Origin: Acheta domesticus
Lineage: Eukaryota > Arthropoda > Insecta > Orthoptera > Gryllidae
Length of the DNA: 64,000 nucleotides
Reading direction: 5' to 3'
NCBI GenBank assembly: GCA_031308135.1
Contig: JAHLJT010009419.1
Span: forward strand, 32,614,863 to 32,678,862
In this document: one piece after another, positions 35,201-45,610 of the stretch
Position numbering within the stretch: the stretch's first letter is position 1
Layout of the letters: every line of letters begins with the position of its first letter
The notes under the pieces: model-generated
Seen by the model: the letters and a program-made list of their open reading frames with translations, nothing else
Database searches by the model: none
Told to the model about the DNA's origin: nothing
Position numbers and translations under genes: made by a program

Positions 35201-38200
35201 TTTCGAGGAAGTTAGCCAATGTGTCTTATACATCTTATTACTACAGGTAGTACTGCTACTCAAGGAGCAGACGTCTCTTAAAAAAGGTGATAAATAACAG
35301 TGAAATAAATGTGACTGGTGGCAATTCATAAATTCACGGGAACATTCCAAAATTGCAAGGTTCATATCAATTAAGCAAAATAAGGTATATAACGTGTTAT
35401 TTTACTTATTTGAGCATTATGCCATTTATTTATTGTATTTGCTTGCATCTCAACTTTAAAAAATCGAATTCATAAAAGTGTTGTGTATGTTTTATTGGTA
35501 TTAGAATGGGTCATGAAGTATTCAAAAAGGCCCTAGGGCATAAAGAATCAGAAAGGCCAGCAATGGTATTAACGTTACATGTTTTGTTTCAGGTCCGTAA
35601 ATACACAGCAATGAACTAGTAAACCATAAAATAAATTATATCTTATTTGTGCAGATGAAAAAGAGTATAGGAAACCCCAACTAATAGAAGGCGATAAAAG
35701 GATATCATTTGGTTTGTTTAGCATTAGATGGACTGTAAATTCATCAACATGTTTGAAAATACATTTTCATATAAATTGTCATATACAGTTCGTCATATAA
35801 TTAAATATTACAAGGAACTGTAAGTGTTATAGCGAATTTTGTAAATCTGTAATTATGTGTGGACACTGCTACTCCTGTAACCACTTGCAAGACTGCTACT
35901 CCTGTAACCACTAGTCACTAATGGCCATTGAAGCTGATGTAACTATAAATAAACTGGGAATACGAAGAGAAACATGTAACGTTTGCCAATATCATAATAT
36001 TCTCAGCATGCGAAATATGAGTAACAGTACGTAGGTGAATCATGCTCAATGAGAAATACAATTTTCATAAAAATTCATAAATATCCCAGTATTTAATTCA
36101 TTGGTCAGGTTATTTTCCTTATTGCAAAATTAATAATAAAATTTTAATTTCATCCTGTGGCAAGAGCTGTACCGTTAGACATTTTTGTTGGTTACCTTGG
36201 CATTATACAAAATATGCTACAATTGAATTATTTAAGTTTGTGATATTTGAAGATTTGCTACATACTTTAGATTATTGCTTCCTGACAATTTTTCATTCAG
36301 CATTGTTTCCGTAGTGCATATTTACCACACTATACATACAGCTGGGTTGTCAAAAGAGCAACAATTTTAAACTTACTTTTACCCAGATCATCGTAGTGGG
36401 ATAAAAACACACTTTTTAATTACACAAAATCTTAATTAGTGAAATAAAGTTACAAAAAAACCTTTTTTAAATGCATAATTTAAATGCTTAAATGTTCTTA
36501 AAATATACTGAACATCAATCTCCGCAAAAAACAACATTACTAATGAGTAAATGTATCTTATGAAAAAATGGTTAATACACATACTCAAAACACAATTACT
36601 TACGTGCTCTTTCTCAAGATTGTGTCTACTACTTTTCCTTCATAATTATTATATCTAGTGCAAGAGCAGCAATAAAAATACAGCAGATCACCAGGACTAA
36701 ACAAATGTTGGCCCAACCAATATCAAGAAAATTAGTTCAAAAATCAGCAATTCAAAATCCTTTATAGCTTAAGTTTTTGAATTCAGACACCAGCAGAATC
36801 CGAATTTATTTCATTATTTCAACAACAAATTATATAATCAAAAAACTGGAAAATATAAACAAAAGAAATCCCAAAATCTTTTGGGAAACTCTTTCATTCC
36901 TTCATGACAAAAGATTTGTTCATTTTCATAAATCATATTTCTATCTCAGTCCAAATTCAAAATCTGATAGTGTAAACTAATAAATTTGGCACATCGCATT
37001 GGAAGGATACACATCAATGCTGAAGTTTGCTGAGTACTCAGGAAAGGTACTAAGGAACAAATCGCCCAACACTAAAATTAGTTACAAAAGAAAAGATCTT
37101 AGGCACAACACTGTTCTTTATCTGTATTACTTATTTTCAATGCAAGCAAAAATTGAAAGAAAACTACACAGCATCTGGCCATGAGAGAGGTGGGGAACAT
37201 CCAAAAATAATCCGAGAACATGGGGAAAATCCAAAAATAATGAAACAATTACATTTTGACTAAAAAATGCAAATCTTTGTTCATGTCATTCCACCTATTC
37301 TCATACCAACTGAACTCTCTCACTCGTGTCATTGCTTACGACAGTTGACATGTGACAACAAGGCACCAAGGAAAAGGTCTGCCTTTAAATATTTGCTATT
37401 TGGAAATGGTATGAACAGAAACTTTTTTTTTATATTTATTTATATTATAGTATATAAAGAACTATTGTTCTGACTATCAGTATACACTACATTGCTTTTG
37501 CAGTGTTCATGAAGACTTTTTGTTAAGATATTTAATTGATCGCAGTGTAATACATTAGTATTATATTTGTTCTTCTTAAGCAGTGCAATGTGGAAAACCT
37601 TGAGTGGTTTGCATTAGAAAACCATGTGTCTGCGTTCAGCAACATTTTAGTTGCTGCATTTTAGTTGCAGTGTAGTTTCAACTACACTGAAGTCTATGAA
37701 CACACAGTGCACGTTTCTATCATGAAGCTAAAAGAAACTCTTTATTTACATTCTTAATCCTCTTTATACGGTTTCCTAACATACATGACTTGTCTTGGTC
37801 CTTTTAAAAGCTATAAATTCATTATCCCACCATAATACTCAACTGACAGTTAAATTTCATCTTCTCAAAAAAACTGAGGAGCAGTAAAGTACAGTAAAGT
37901 TAATATTGAGCTGCACAAGAACAAGATATTAAAAGGCCCAGTTTTTGTTTGTTATTTTTGGCATTCTCATGACAATCAATAATTAGCTAAGATTCATCAT
38001 AAAGTCGAGCCTAGCATCTACAAGAATTAGGAACAGAAATAGTTGTAGTACATATTAACATCTACACACACCAAATTTCTTAGAACTGAACAACTTACAT
38101 GTGACAATAAAGACCTACGAACTCTTCACTACTGAGAAGCTCCCTCAAATCAAAGAGACCCAAACTTTTTCTTTGAAAAATAAATCATTCTACAATTCAG

Positions 38201-40290
38201 TTACAATTCAAAGAATATCCTCAAATAGCAAAACCTATACCTTCAATCCAGGAGTGAATTCAGAAACTATTTTGGACAGGAGGGGCAGTTGGCTTTATAG
38301 GGTTGGCATGGACATGTCCCCTCTGAATCTAGGAAACACAGATGTGGAGTGGAAATTTGCAATTCTACTAATATCATTGAAGTTTAAATCTGGAGAAATC
38401 TACAGATTTAACATTAAGCTACAGAACTTGCTAGAGAATACAATTAAATACTTTTGTTTGGAACATAGCAATTAAAAAATGATAAGGTAGAGAATAAAAA
38501 TATTATCTTTGCACTCACCTCTGAACTTTCATCATTACTAATGTTACGACTGAGAGCACACCATCCTTGAGGATGAATCTGAAGAGAAGAGACAACTTCC
38601 GCATCATCTCCTTTTGGAAAATCGGTAATTAACTCAACTCTGTTAATTTTACGTTGCTGAGAGAATAAGTGAGTAAAATCTGCTGCCAATGGGATTGTTG
38701 TTTGACTTAGCTGCATTAATCTGTACATATTGGGCTAGAAAAAAGACACAATCACAATTGAAAACTTAATATGTTTGCCATGAACAGTCAAAATATTAAA
38801 CATAGCCTAAACATCACTCTTCAAAAATATACATAAACCATGGCAATTGAGAAAATCTTATCAATATGCGAGTTATTGAATGAATATGTAGTAATACATA
38901 ATAACAATTTATCATGCTAGATTACATGGAAATGCCTCAGAAAGGTAAAAACTGAAATAAATAATTTTAACACTCAATATTTTTCAATGTCATTCAAATT
39001 GTCATTAAGCCCACTAAAAATTGTATTATAACAGCAAAAAACTATTATTATTTACTATATCTGCAATTTCTCACAATATCTATCTCTCTGATCACATATT
39101 TTTCTTCTCCTTCTGCTGTTAACTTTTATCAGTAGATAAGAAATACAAATATGTTAATACTTCTATTCATACATATTATTTGATTTTTGCAGAAATTGAC
39201 CAGTTAAATTGGAAAAAGAACAACTGGCAGAAATATTTTCATAACACATTTAATTAGTTCTGCTACATACCTTTATTAATGAGAAATTTATTCAGCAAAC
39301 AAAATGGACACTAACCTTAAATCCATTGAGATCTTGAGCAAGTGTATTCAAATCTAAGTTATGGACAATCATTAGATAGCCTCCTGTGGTACAAATTATC
39401 ATTTTTGATGCATCTGGATTTAGCCTGGTTCGCATTAAACCATTGGTATGAAATACTCTATTGTACACAAATCCACTTTCAGTGTAACTGTTCATAAAAA
39501 AGGTCCAAGAATTACTTGATATATTCAGCACAAAAGAAATTAGAGAATGGTAATACAATTTATTAACAGGAAAGAAATCATAGTAAATTTCACCTGTTTA
39601 TATCCCAAGTGTAAATACTTCCATCAAAACCAGATGTCACAAGTAAACCATCACGTGAGGAAAATTCAATATTTTTCACCCAGTTTGAATGGCCATGTAG
39701 AGTTCGTATTTGAGATTTTAAGTTTCTGGCATCCCATAGAGCCACTGTACTATCATCACTACATGTAGCAAAGACCCTTGAATCTAGAAACCTGAAATTT
39801 ACATAGCAGATGGTTGAGTCAATTCTGCAGTCTACAGATATATATAATATCTACACAATCCAAAGTTTTACCTAACACAATTGACACAATCGCGGTGTGC
39901 ATTATCCACAGCATGAATCAATTTCCGACAAAGAGGATCAAACATTAATATACTTTTTTTTCACAGGCTGCCACAAGAAGTGATCTGGAAGAGTAACACC
40001 ACTTCAGAAAATTTCATTAAAACATGAACTCTTGGAGTTCAGGTGAATGTATTCAGAGGAAATATACATTAAAAGTAATGCACATACCCATCAGGGGAGA
40101 ATTCAAGGTTAAACACACCGCCGTGCATGGCATTTCTCAGATTTTCTCCATGGTCCCATGAATGGCATGGCAAAATAGATGAATACAAACCCTTGGAAAA
40201 ATGGTCTGAATGTCCCAGGGGTAAACGTTGCCCTAATTCCCTTTGTCTAAGCCACGAAGAGTTAGCAACTTTTGCCCGTATCTTAGGCAT
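24719..40290 (-). CDS. DCAF10: DCAF10 (WDR32-like), DDB1- and CUL4-associated factor 10, six exons
   Basis: The joined exons on the - strand are 40290-40088, 39984-39872, 39791-39594, 39487-39316, 38734-38519 and 26272-24719. The product is a WD-repeat substrate receptor for the CUL4-DDB1 E3 ubiquitin ligase. Family signatures include GLYSSILPCHSWD, MHGGVFNLEFSPDG, NAHRDCVNCVRF, CSDDSTVALWDARNLK (WDAR is the DDB1-binding WDxR motif), HGHSNWVKNIEFSS, GLLVTSGFDGSIYTWDIN and LTHYIEEPNVGKGFIKE. About 818 residues are expected against 559 in human; the excess is a Ser/Asn/Arg-rich insert in exon 6. Three one-base frame disruptions occur (39953-39961, 25352-25398, about 24761). The gene is fully spliced with good splice sites, so it is not a processed pseudogene. 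Assembly error is the first explanation. Confidence 0.93.
27580..28155. repeat. 21-bp minisatellite, about 26-27 units
   Basis: The unit reads TTTTATTTCAGGG then TTGTGCTG. The first block (to about 27895) carries GGGTTGTG and the second GGGGTGTG, with a few GGGATGTG units near 28020-28045. The period is a multiple of three and lacks stops, so open frames in all three + frames are an artefact. Each unit carries a TTTTATTTCAG|G string resembling a 3' splice site on the strand antisense to DCAF10. Confidence 0.95.
29968..30095. repeat. 14-bp CG/CA minisatellite (Z-DNA-prone)
   Basis: Tandem CGCGCACACGCACG units, strictly alternating purine/pyrimidine for about 120 bp. This is the textbook composition for left-handed DNA under supercoiling. 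It lies in DCAF10 intron 5. Confidence 0.93.
30285..32000. repeat. Hairpin-repeat family, several partial copies
   Basis: About 30285-30780 and 30893-31180 read in + orientation (a TACGTAGTATAGAGAAAGTA hairpin remnant at about 30911; GGCAAAACGCGATCC). From about 31200 the sequence reads in - orientation. A family 3' end, CTAGTGGAGCTACAACAGCA, sits at 31902. Confidence 0.65.
32121..33572 (-). repeat. Hairpin-repeat family, near-complete copy (-), 1,452 bp
   Basis: Runs from CTTGTGGTGCCTACAGAATG (3' end with CTAG changed to CTTG) to TACGTACGTATACGGGAAAG. It carries the sub-repeats and the CAGACAGACGGACG segment at about 33405. Another (-) interior piece follows at about 33760-34660. Confidence 0.8.
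34380..34490 (+). repeat. Dispersed ~100-bp repeat, copy 1 (second at 47925-48020)
   Basis: CTTGTGTTTGCTATACATTT, TTATGAAGGGG, CCCGGAT and CACTCATTTCGTTA occur in the same order at 47925-48020. Confidence 0.75.
34695..34812. repeat. Short foldback with TAGATGTTTTTGCCCC arms
   Basis: TAGATGTTTTTGCCCC near 34718 is inverted as GGGGCAAAAACATCTA near 34775. The left edge CAGTGATGTATCTAGGG resembles the end of the hAT-like element at 52572. No matching right terminus was found. Confidence 0.55.
37190..37570. repeat. Dispersed repeat, copy 2 (first at 3030-3420)
   Basis: GGAAAATCCAAAAATAATGA followed by the same ordered blocks as 3030-3420: ATTTTGACTAAAA, ATATAAAGAACT, TTTGCAGTGTTCATGA. Copies are diverged. 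Confidence 0.75.
38519..38734 (-). CDS. DCAF10: DCAF10 exon 5
   Basis: The acceptor TTCTAG precedes 38734 and the donor TCAGAG|GTGAGT follows 38519. It is 72 codons in phase 0 with no stop: PNMYRLMQLS, FTHLFSQQRKINRVELITDF, HPQGWCALSRNISNDESSE. The 12,246-bp intron 5 follows. Confidence 0.92.
39316..39487 (-). CDS. DCAF10: DCAF10 exon 4
   Basis: The acceptor ATGAACAG precedes 39487 and the donor TTTAAG|GTTAGT follows 39316. The exon completes a split codon, then encodes 57 residues: YTESGFVYNRVFHTNGLMRT, then RLNPDASKMII, GGYLMIVHNLDLNTL. It is a further propeller blade, matching the FHT..LMR.RL.PD.SKM segment of the family. Confidence 0.93.
39594..39791 (-). CDS. DCAF10: DCAF10 exon 3 (WD repeats; WDAR DDB1-binding motif)
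   Basis: The acceptor AATTTCAG precedes 39791 and the donor AACAG|GTGAAA follows 39594. It encodes FLDSRVFATCSDDSTVALWD, ARNLKSQIRT, LHGHSNWVKNIEFSSRDG and GFDGSIYTWDIN, two WD repeats. WDAR at about residues 125-128 is the WDxR signature of CUL4-associated factors. Confidence 0.95.
39872..39984 (-). CDS. DCAF10: DCAF10 exon 2 (one-base deletion in an A run)
   Basis: The acceptor CTTCCAG precedes 39984 and the donor TTAG|GTAAAA follows 39872. It begins SLLVAACEKK. It should continue SILMFDPLCRKLIHAVDNAH, but the A run (plus-strand T run 39954-39961) has eight bases where nine keep the frame. Both flanks match the family, so a lost homopolymer base is the simplest reading. Confidence 0.9.
40088..40290 (-). 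CDS. DCAF10: DCAF10 exon 1 (start codon)
   Basis: The ATG is at 40290-40288 and the exon runs MPKIRAKVANSSWLRQRELG through LYSSILPCHSWD to MHGGVFNLEFSPDG, ending two bases into a Gly codon at the donor GG|GTATGT. The start is the only Met ahead of the conserved block and opens the long frame. The WD propeller begins at VFNLEFSPDG. Confidence 0.93.
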
Positions 40291-41819
40291 GATGCGCCGC
40301 TATCAGATCGAAATTTCTTAAAATGAAGCTGGTAAATGAAAGATTACGGCAACGCTCTCTCGTAATATGGAGTTACGGGAACGGAATGCCACTCAGCTGC
40401 ACCACACTTTGGCTGTTTACGTGCAATGTTCTTCTTCAACACTAGTATTTATATTTCGCATGTGGTAAATAACACAGTATTACAAAAAGCAACAACAGTT
40501 CCCCATGTTTCTTAATGACAAGTCCATCCAACACCACAACACAAGTAACACTCAACACCGCACTGCACCGCAGAACTGCTACACATTCAGCCAGACTACA
40601 GCTTCTCCAACCAACCAGCAGAGGAACAATTGAGAGTTCGACTACAAGTCATCTACCGCCAATCGATCTCATAATAAGTCGATTTCATTCAGTTATGGGA
40701 TGATACAAATACGTATTTGATAGACACATTGACAGGATTCATTTCACTTATTCCATGTCTTGTGTCAGGCGAATGTTTCATACTTGGGCACAACACAATG
40801 TTGCACAAATATCAGCTAAACAAGCTATATTAATTTATAGGCTCAAGCCCTCTTTCTTCGCTCTAAAACACCGTGTACTTGCGTAACAGCCAGGTAGTTC
40901 GCATTTAGAGGATTTATTGGCAACTACAATTAGCAGGTGGCAATCCCTTGGTGGATATGCCGAGGTGGAACAGCGAACACAAAACATATGACTGACACTG
41001 GTTGAGGCTTAGACATAATGTCCGCGAAGTTCACCTTGAAGTGTATCTTACCGCGACATCAACAATTACCGTCAACATGTGAGCACACAATAAACGGAAC
41101 AAGGAAACTCGTCTCATTAACTTTCACTTTTATCATATTGTTTCAGTGTGAGCTGTACGTTTGGACTGCAAACGATTCGCGATTTCATCGAAGGTGTGTA
41201 ACACAACAAATTGTATGAGCTAATAGTCTGTGTTTTTTTAATAACTTCCGTTTTCTCTCCCATACTTCCATCAGGTAGCAGCCACAGGTTCCAAATGACC
41301 TTCTCCCACTTCCTCCTTGCAGCAGTAAGTTGACCGAGGCCGAACGCAGTATGGCACTATCCCTGCTCCGGTTCCCTAGAATACAATGACCTTGCTTGCA
41401 GTCAGCTTTACTTCCTCCTTTTAGATGGGCCAATGACACAACTGTACATGGTCGAAGCACCTTCAAGCTATCGGGGTTCTGGTCTAAATTAACTTTCCGA
41501 TTAACAAAATCAAGTTGCATCAAATAATATTTTACCGAAATTACTCTAACTGTAATCGTGAGAGTCACTACCTATGCTAAGACACCATTGTATAGATACA
41601 GAACGTGGTATGCACATTGAGCTTGAATTGGGTAATTTTGACAATTGTTATAAGAATTACCGTAACTTGTAAAGTAATTGTAGATTTTTATAAATCGCAG
41701 GTACGTACAATCTCAAAAGAAATTATTAAACAGAATTGAAAACTATTTTATTCAAACACATGCCAGCAATGCCGTCGTAGCGAGATGCAGCAACTTACTA
41801 CTTCCTCGCCTTCACTTCG
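40291..41819. other. Region upstream of DCAF10 (promoter side)
   Basis: The DCAF10 5' UTR and promoter must lie just above 40290 on the - strand. No TATA box could be assigned. A minus-strand frame at 41185-41568 (127 codons) shows no recognisable domain and no conserved neighbours. Confidence 0.5.
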
Positions 41820-42151
41820 TAAGAAAAAATTATGTAATCGGGCGCCGGAAAACGACGATTTTTCGTTAGGAAAAGACTTATTGTCAGGCCCTGGTAATGA
41901 AAAATTGGATAAATCTTCTTCCTAAGGCAAATTACTTCCTCTGACTATGTGTAGTCAGGGCCCATGTTTTATGGAGACTTGATACTCCAAGTCGATTGAC
42001 GGCAAAACGTCTGTCTGTCGCTCTGTCCGTCCGCGGTCAACGCTAACGCATAAGCCGTACAGATGAATTTTTCGAAAATTGATATTACCCGAACATTCTG
42101 GAAGAATTCGAGGCCCAGCGAGATTGAAACAGACATTTTGATTTCTGGGGG

Positions 42152-42745
42152 TTCTCTCACTCCCTCTCTCTCCCTCTTTCCCTCTCTCTCCCTCTTTCCC
42201 TCTCTCTCCCTCTTTCCCTCTCTCTCCCTCTTTCCCTCTCTCTCCCTCTCTCTCCCTCTTGCCCTCTCTCTCCCTCTTTCCCTCCCCTCCCTCTATCTCC
42301 CTCTCTCTCCTCTCCCTCTCTCTCCCTCTCTCTCCCTGTCTCTCTCCCTCTTTCCCTCTCTCTCCCTCTTTCCCTCTCTCTCCTTTCTCTCCCTCTTTCC
42401 CTCTCTTTCCCTCTCTCTCCCTCTCTCTCCCTCTTTCCCTCTATCTCTCCCTCTCTCTCCCTCTCTCTCCCCCTCTCGCCCTCTCTCCCCCTCTCCCCCC
42501 CCCTCGCCTCTCTCTCCCTCTCACCCACTCTCGCCCTCTCTCCCCCTCTCGCCCTCTTTCTCCCTCTCACCCCCTCTCGCCCTCTCTCTCCCTCTCTCCC
42601 TTCTCTCTCCCTCTCTCTCTCTCTCCCCCTCTCGCCCTCTCTCCCCCTCTAGCCCTCTCTCGCCCTCTCTCTCCATCTCTCCCTCTCACTCTCTCCCTCT
42701 CTCCCTCTCCCTATCTCTCCCTCTCTCCTCCTCTCTCTTTTTTTT
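42152..42745. repeat. ~590-bp polypyrimidine tract (CT/CCCTCTTT-rich)
   Basis: Almost pure C/T on the + strand with CTCTCTCCCTCTTTCC-like sub-units and only a handful of purines. It interrupts a hairpin-repeat copy (41820-42150, resuming 42750-42890), and probably expanded from that copy's own pyrimidine-rich site. It is prone to triplex (H-DNA) formation. Confidence 0.95.
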
Positions 42746-43060
42746 ACTGCGTCCTCGGAAAGTCTAGAAAAAGGGTTAAAGAATGGAACAGGTTTCTGAA
42801 ATCCCTGACTTTTCGAAAATGGCAAAAGTTCACATTTTTAGGGGGCTCTTTATTTTTGTATTTGAAGACTTTATATATTGAAGTTAGAAATATTTTTTCT
42901 TTCCCTTATACATACGTATATGCGGAGTATATACATGGCACAGGGAAAGTATGAAACGCAGCGGAAAATCGATTTCGCGATTTCAATGGAAAAATACGTT
43001 TTGGGGTCCTATGATACCGAAAAAGTGATTTTTTTTCTCCAAAATGTCTATCCTTCCATC

Positions 43061-43125
43061 CGTTCGTCCGTCCGTCCGTCCGTCCGTCCGTCCGTTCGAC
43101 CGTCCGTCTGTTCGTCCGACCGTCT
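43061..43125. repeat. (CCGT)n microsatellite
   Basis: Tandem CCGT units with a few variants, at the position where other family copies have a short GTCCGTCCGTCTG segment. Confidence 0.93.
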
Positions 43126-43133
43126 CACGGTGG

Positions 43134-44814
43134 GGTATTTGGCCGATTTAGGCGGCCAAAATTATTTTTGTATAATTGCATTTAAATGCGCCACCTTTCA
43201 CATTCGTGGTTGTTTAGGTGATATGAAATAGTTTTTAATAGGAAAGATGATGTTTTGAACTTTTTATTATTATATAAATACAATCCCAAGAACAGAGCTC
43301 ATTTTAGGGATGCCATATTTTTGGGTACTGTACTAAATACGAAATGTAATATTTTATATTAATCTAATATATTTTATTGACAATAATATAAAAAACAATA
43401 AAATCTAGAGGATCAGAAATTCAATAAATAGTAAAGAAAAAGCGTACAAATCTAATAACATTTTAAAATGAAATAATCTGCTACTAAATTTTTTTATTAT
43501 ATCTTTCATAATATTGAGTGATATAGAGTAATATAATTTAACTAATAACTTCATTGATAATTAAAATTAAAATTTGAGTTTCCCCTAGAACAGAAAATAT
43601 TGCAAAATAGTGATAGAACAGATGGTTATAAGAATAACATAACAATAATATAATTTCCTATTACTGCCTCTAATTATTTCGTATTGCCTCCTGGAAAGAT
43701 CAGCTTAAGCAAAGAAAGCTAATGCACAGAGTGTCAAAGTGGCATTTTTCTATCTTCCTAAACTATGCTTTCTTTTATTTCCCAGCTCGTTTTGGAGAAC
43801 ATGTGATTTCCTTGGCTATTTTGAAGCTTCTCTTTCTCCTACAAAGCCTAATGTCACCCGGGTAGCATAAGTCAGTACTTCTGAATTTGTAGTTTTGTCG
43901 TAAATCTTTTGTTCTTCTTCTCTTGCTTCTCTCACTCATATCTTCAAATATTTTCTTTGGTCTGCCTGGTCGGTTCACTACTTTAGGTATTTCAAAAGTA
44001 TCATTGAGCCAATCACAATTTTTTTAACAAACACATCTTCTTTCTTGTGTGCTACGGACCACCTTAATTTTATATCAGATTTAAAACATGATAATGTATG
44101 CTATATTTCCTTTATTTGTTCGTCAGAATAATTTTATTTAAGTAACAATTAATTTTCTATAAATTCCAATTTTTCGCTAATATCTTGTAATTGTTGTTGC
44201 TGAAACATGTTAAATAACTTTCTTCGAGTCATTACGTTGATGCCCAAATGCTTTAAGTTGAATTTTGGGGGAAATTGAAAAGTAAATAAACTCATGTCAA
44301 AAAATCCACATATCGCATTCGTACATAAATGGCTGTATATCACGCAAAACCGCGCGAATCCGCGATTGATTTTGAGGAAATTGTAAAATAGAAAACGTAA
44401 CCCTTCCATTGCACCAAAAACTGTAACCCGGAAACCCCCGGAAGTACACTAATACATTAATTAAAATTCGCTTCATTAAAAATTTAAAAGCTCTATCTGA
44501 GCGAAAATAATTAAAATCTGTACGAAAATACACATAATGTGTACATACTTACCTGCTTTATCAGTCTCCATGGTTCCTCACTGCAAAATCAAACCTGAAT
44601 ACACGAAATTCACTGTAAGATTGAAGCCCGCAAGGGAGTCAAAAACGAATATGCGCACTTAACGAGAAGAGAAGTTCAGACGAGATACACCTACCGTTAA
44701 AATTTGTGAAGCTGGTTATTCCCTAACCTTTTAGCTTTACGATGCTGTATTTTTTACTTGTGTAGAGTGAAATTTGCAAAAACGACTTTTGGCCGCCTAA
44801 ATCGGCCAAATACC
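43134..44814 (-). mobile_element. ~1.7-kb TIR DNA transposon, degenerate
   Basis: The left end GGTATTTGGCCGATTTAGGC and the right end GCCTAAATCGGCCAAATACC are perfect complements over about 28 bp. The insertion splits a hairpin-repeat copy. The interior is AT-rich. On the - strand a 5' coding piece (ATG at 44571, METDKA, donor GCAG|GTAAGT) and a downstream frame containing RPGRPKK...SERSKRRRTK (43775-43978) suggest a spliced element-encoded protein, now broken. I could not assign a superfamily. Confidence 0.8.
43775..44571 (-). pseudogene. Remnant of transposon-encoded protein (GRPKK / SERSKRRRTK motif)
   Basis: The start exon METDKA (44571-44553) ends at a good donor. Further down the strand, about 44040-43775, it reads DWLNDTFEIPKVV, then NRPGRPKKIFEDMSERSKRR and RTKDLRQ, ending at a stop. 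A GRPxKxFxxxSxRSKRRK segment is typical of uncharacterised transposon-linked proteins in invertebrates (memory of the motif, no search made). Frames at 44149-44409 and 44297-44533 are interrupted. No catalytic motif was seen. Confidence 0.5.
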
Positions 44815-45379
44815 TGTTTGCCTGGGTGTATGCGAACAATACTAGCAGCTAAACTATGCCTACGATTTTTTCCAAATTGAAGAAACCCCAGTCCATCAGG
44901 CTCGAGTCAAAGCTTTCAAATTTTGAAAAAATAATCTTTAAAATTTGGGGGTACTTTACATGCAGCCCCCTGGACATTTTCAAAATTTTCTCAAAAAGGC
45001 TCTATATTTGTTCTTTACAATTATTTTATGAATATAGTAGAATACACTTTTTAAGATGGCATTGATCCGATTTTCACGGTTAACTCTGAATTTTCGAAAA
45101 TTGCAATGTTTGCATGTCCTGCGTTTAATCGTAACCCGACAGTGCCCTTGATGCCCAGTTTTACCATAGAGTAGAGATGTACCATAGAGTAAGAAGAGTA
45201 AACATCCTTAGTCTATGGTTTTACACTGCCGACTGTCTGTTTCTGTCTCTCCCTTCCCAACCCATTCGCGGTCTGCTGCCAATGGTTCGCCGAGGGGGGC
45301 GCCTTTTGTCTGGCCGAGGGTGCGCCGTCGCCTGTCGTCATATAGCTATTCACAACGGTTGTTCTTCCAACTCAGAAGC

Positions 45380-45610
45380 GGACCGACCCGTGGTGTAGTG
45401 GTCAGACTACTCACCTGCACACCTCCGCGGACAGGGGGTGAGTTTAAATGCCGTTCGATCCATGTGGAATTTGCAGTGAACAAAACGGGTTCGTCACAGG
45501 TTCTCCGGTTTCTCCTGCCACTCATTCCATCATTCCCCCATCTCATTCATATCATACCATCATAATCCACTGACCATCATCAGTCATCCACATACGTACA
45601 GCTATAAGGC
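45380..45610 (+). mobile_element. tRNA-derived SINE-like element
   Basis: A box A-like TGGTGTAGTGGTCAG at 45391 and a box B-like GAGTTTAAATGCC at about 45440 are spaced as in tRNA. The body includes GGTTCTCCGGTTTCTCCTGC and CATCAT-rich sequence, similar in style to the 1466-1764 element but not the same family. Confidence 0.7.

Larger units (their letters stand above)
26273..38518 (-). other. DCAF10 intron 5, 12.2 kb, repeat-filled
   Basis: It runs from donor TCAGAG|GTGAGT to acceptor TTTTGTAG. The other four introns of the gene are 103, 80, 106 and 581 bp. The intron holds the 21-bp minisatellite (27580-28155), the 14-bp CG/CA minisatellite (29968-30095), hairpin-repeat copies (30285-34660) and a dispersed repeat (37190-37570). 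Stretches 26280-27400, 28160-29960, 34820-37180 and 37580-38500 are AT-rich with nothing else recognisable. Confidence 0.85.
42898..45120 (+). repeat. Hairpin-repeat family copy (+), split by the 43134-44814 element
   Basis: The left part (42898-43133) has the TACATACGTATATGC hairpin, GATACCGAAAAAGTG and an expanded (CCGT)n run at 43061-43125. The right part (44815-45120) resumes with GTGTATGCGAACAA, CTAAACTATGCCTACGATTT, GGGGGTACTTTACATG. These are adjacent in uninterrupted copies (compare 58165-58215). Confidence 0.8.

Noticed and set aside
42063..42954. Ser/Pro/Leu-rich and Arg/Glu-rich frames of 130-234 codons
   Set aside because: They are translations of the CT-rich tract and its complement, with no start context, splice sites or conservation.
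43061..43125. CRISPR-like or satellite array
   Set aside because: A simple 4-bp repeat with no spacers, in an animal genome.
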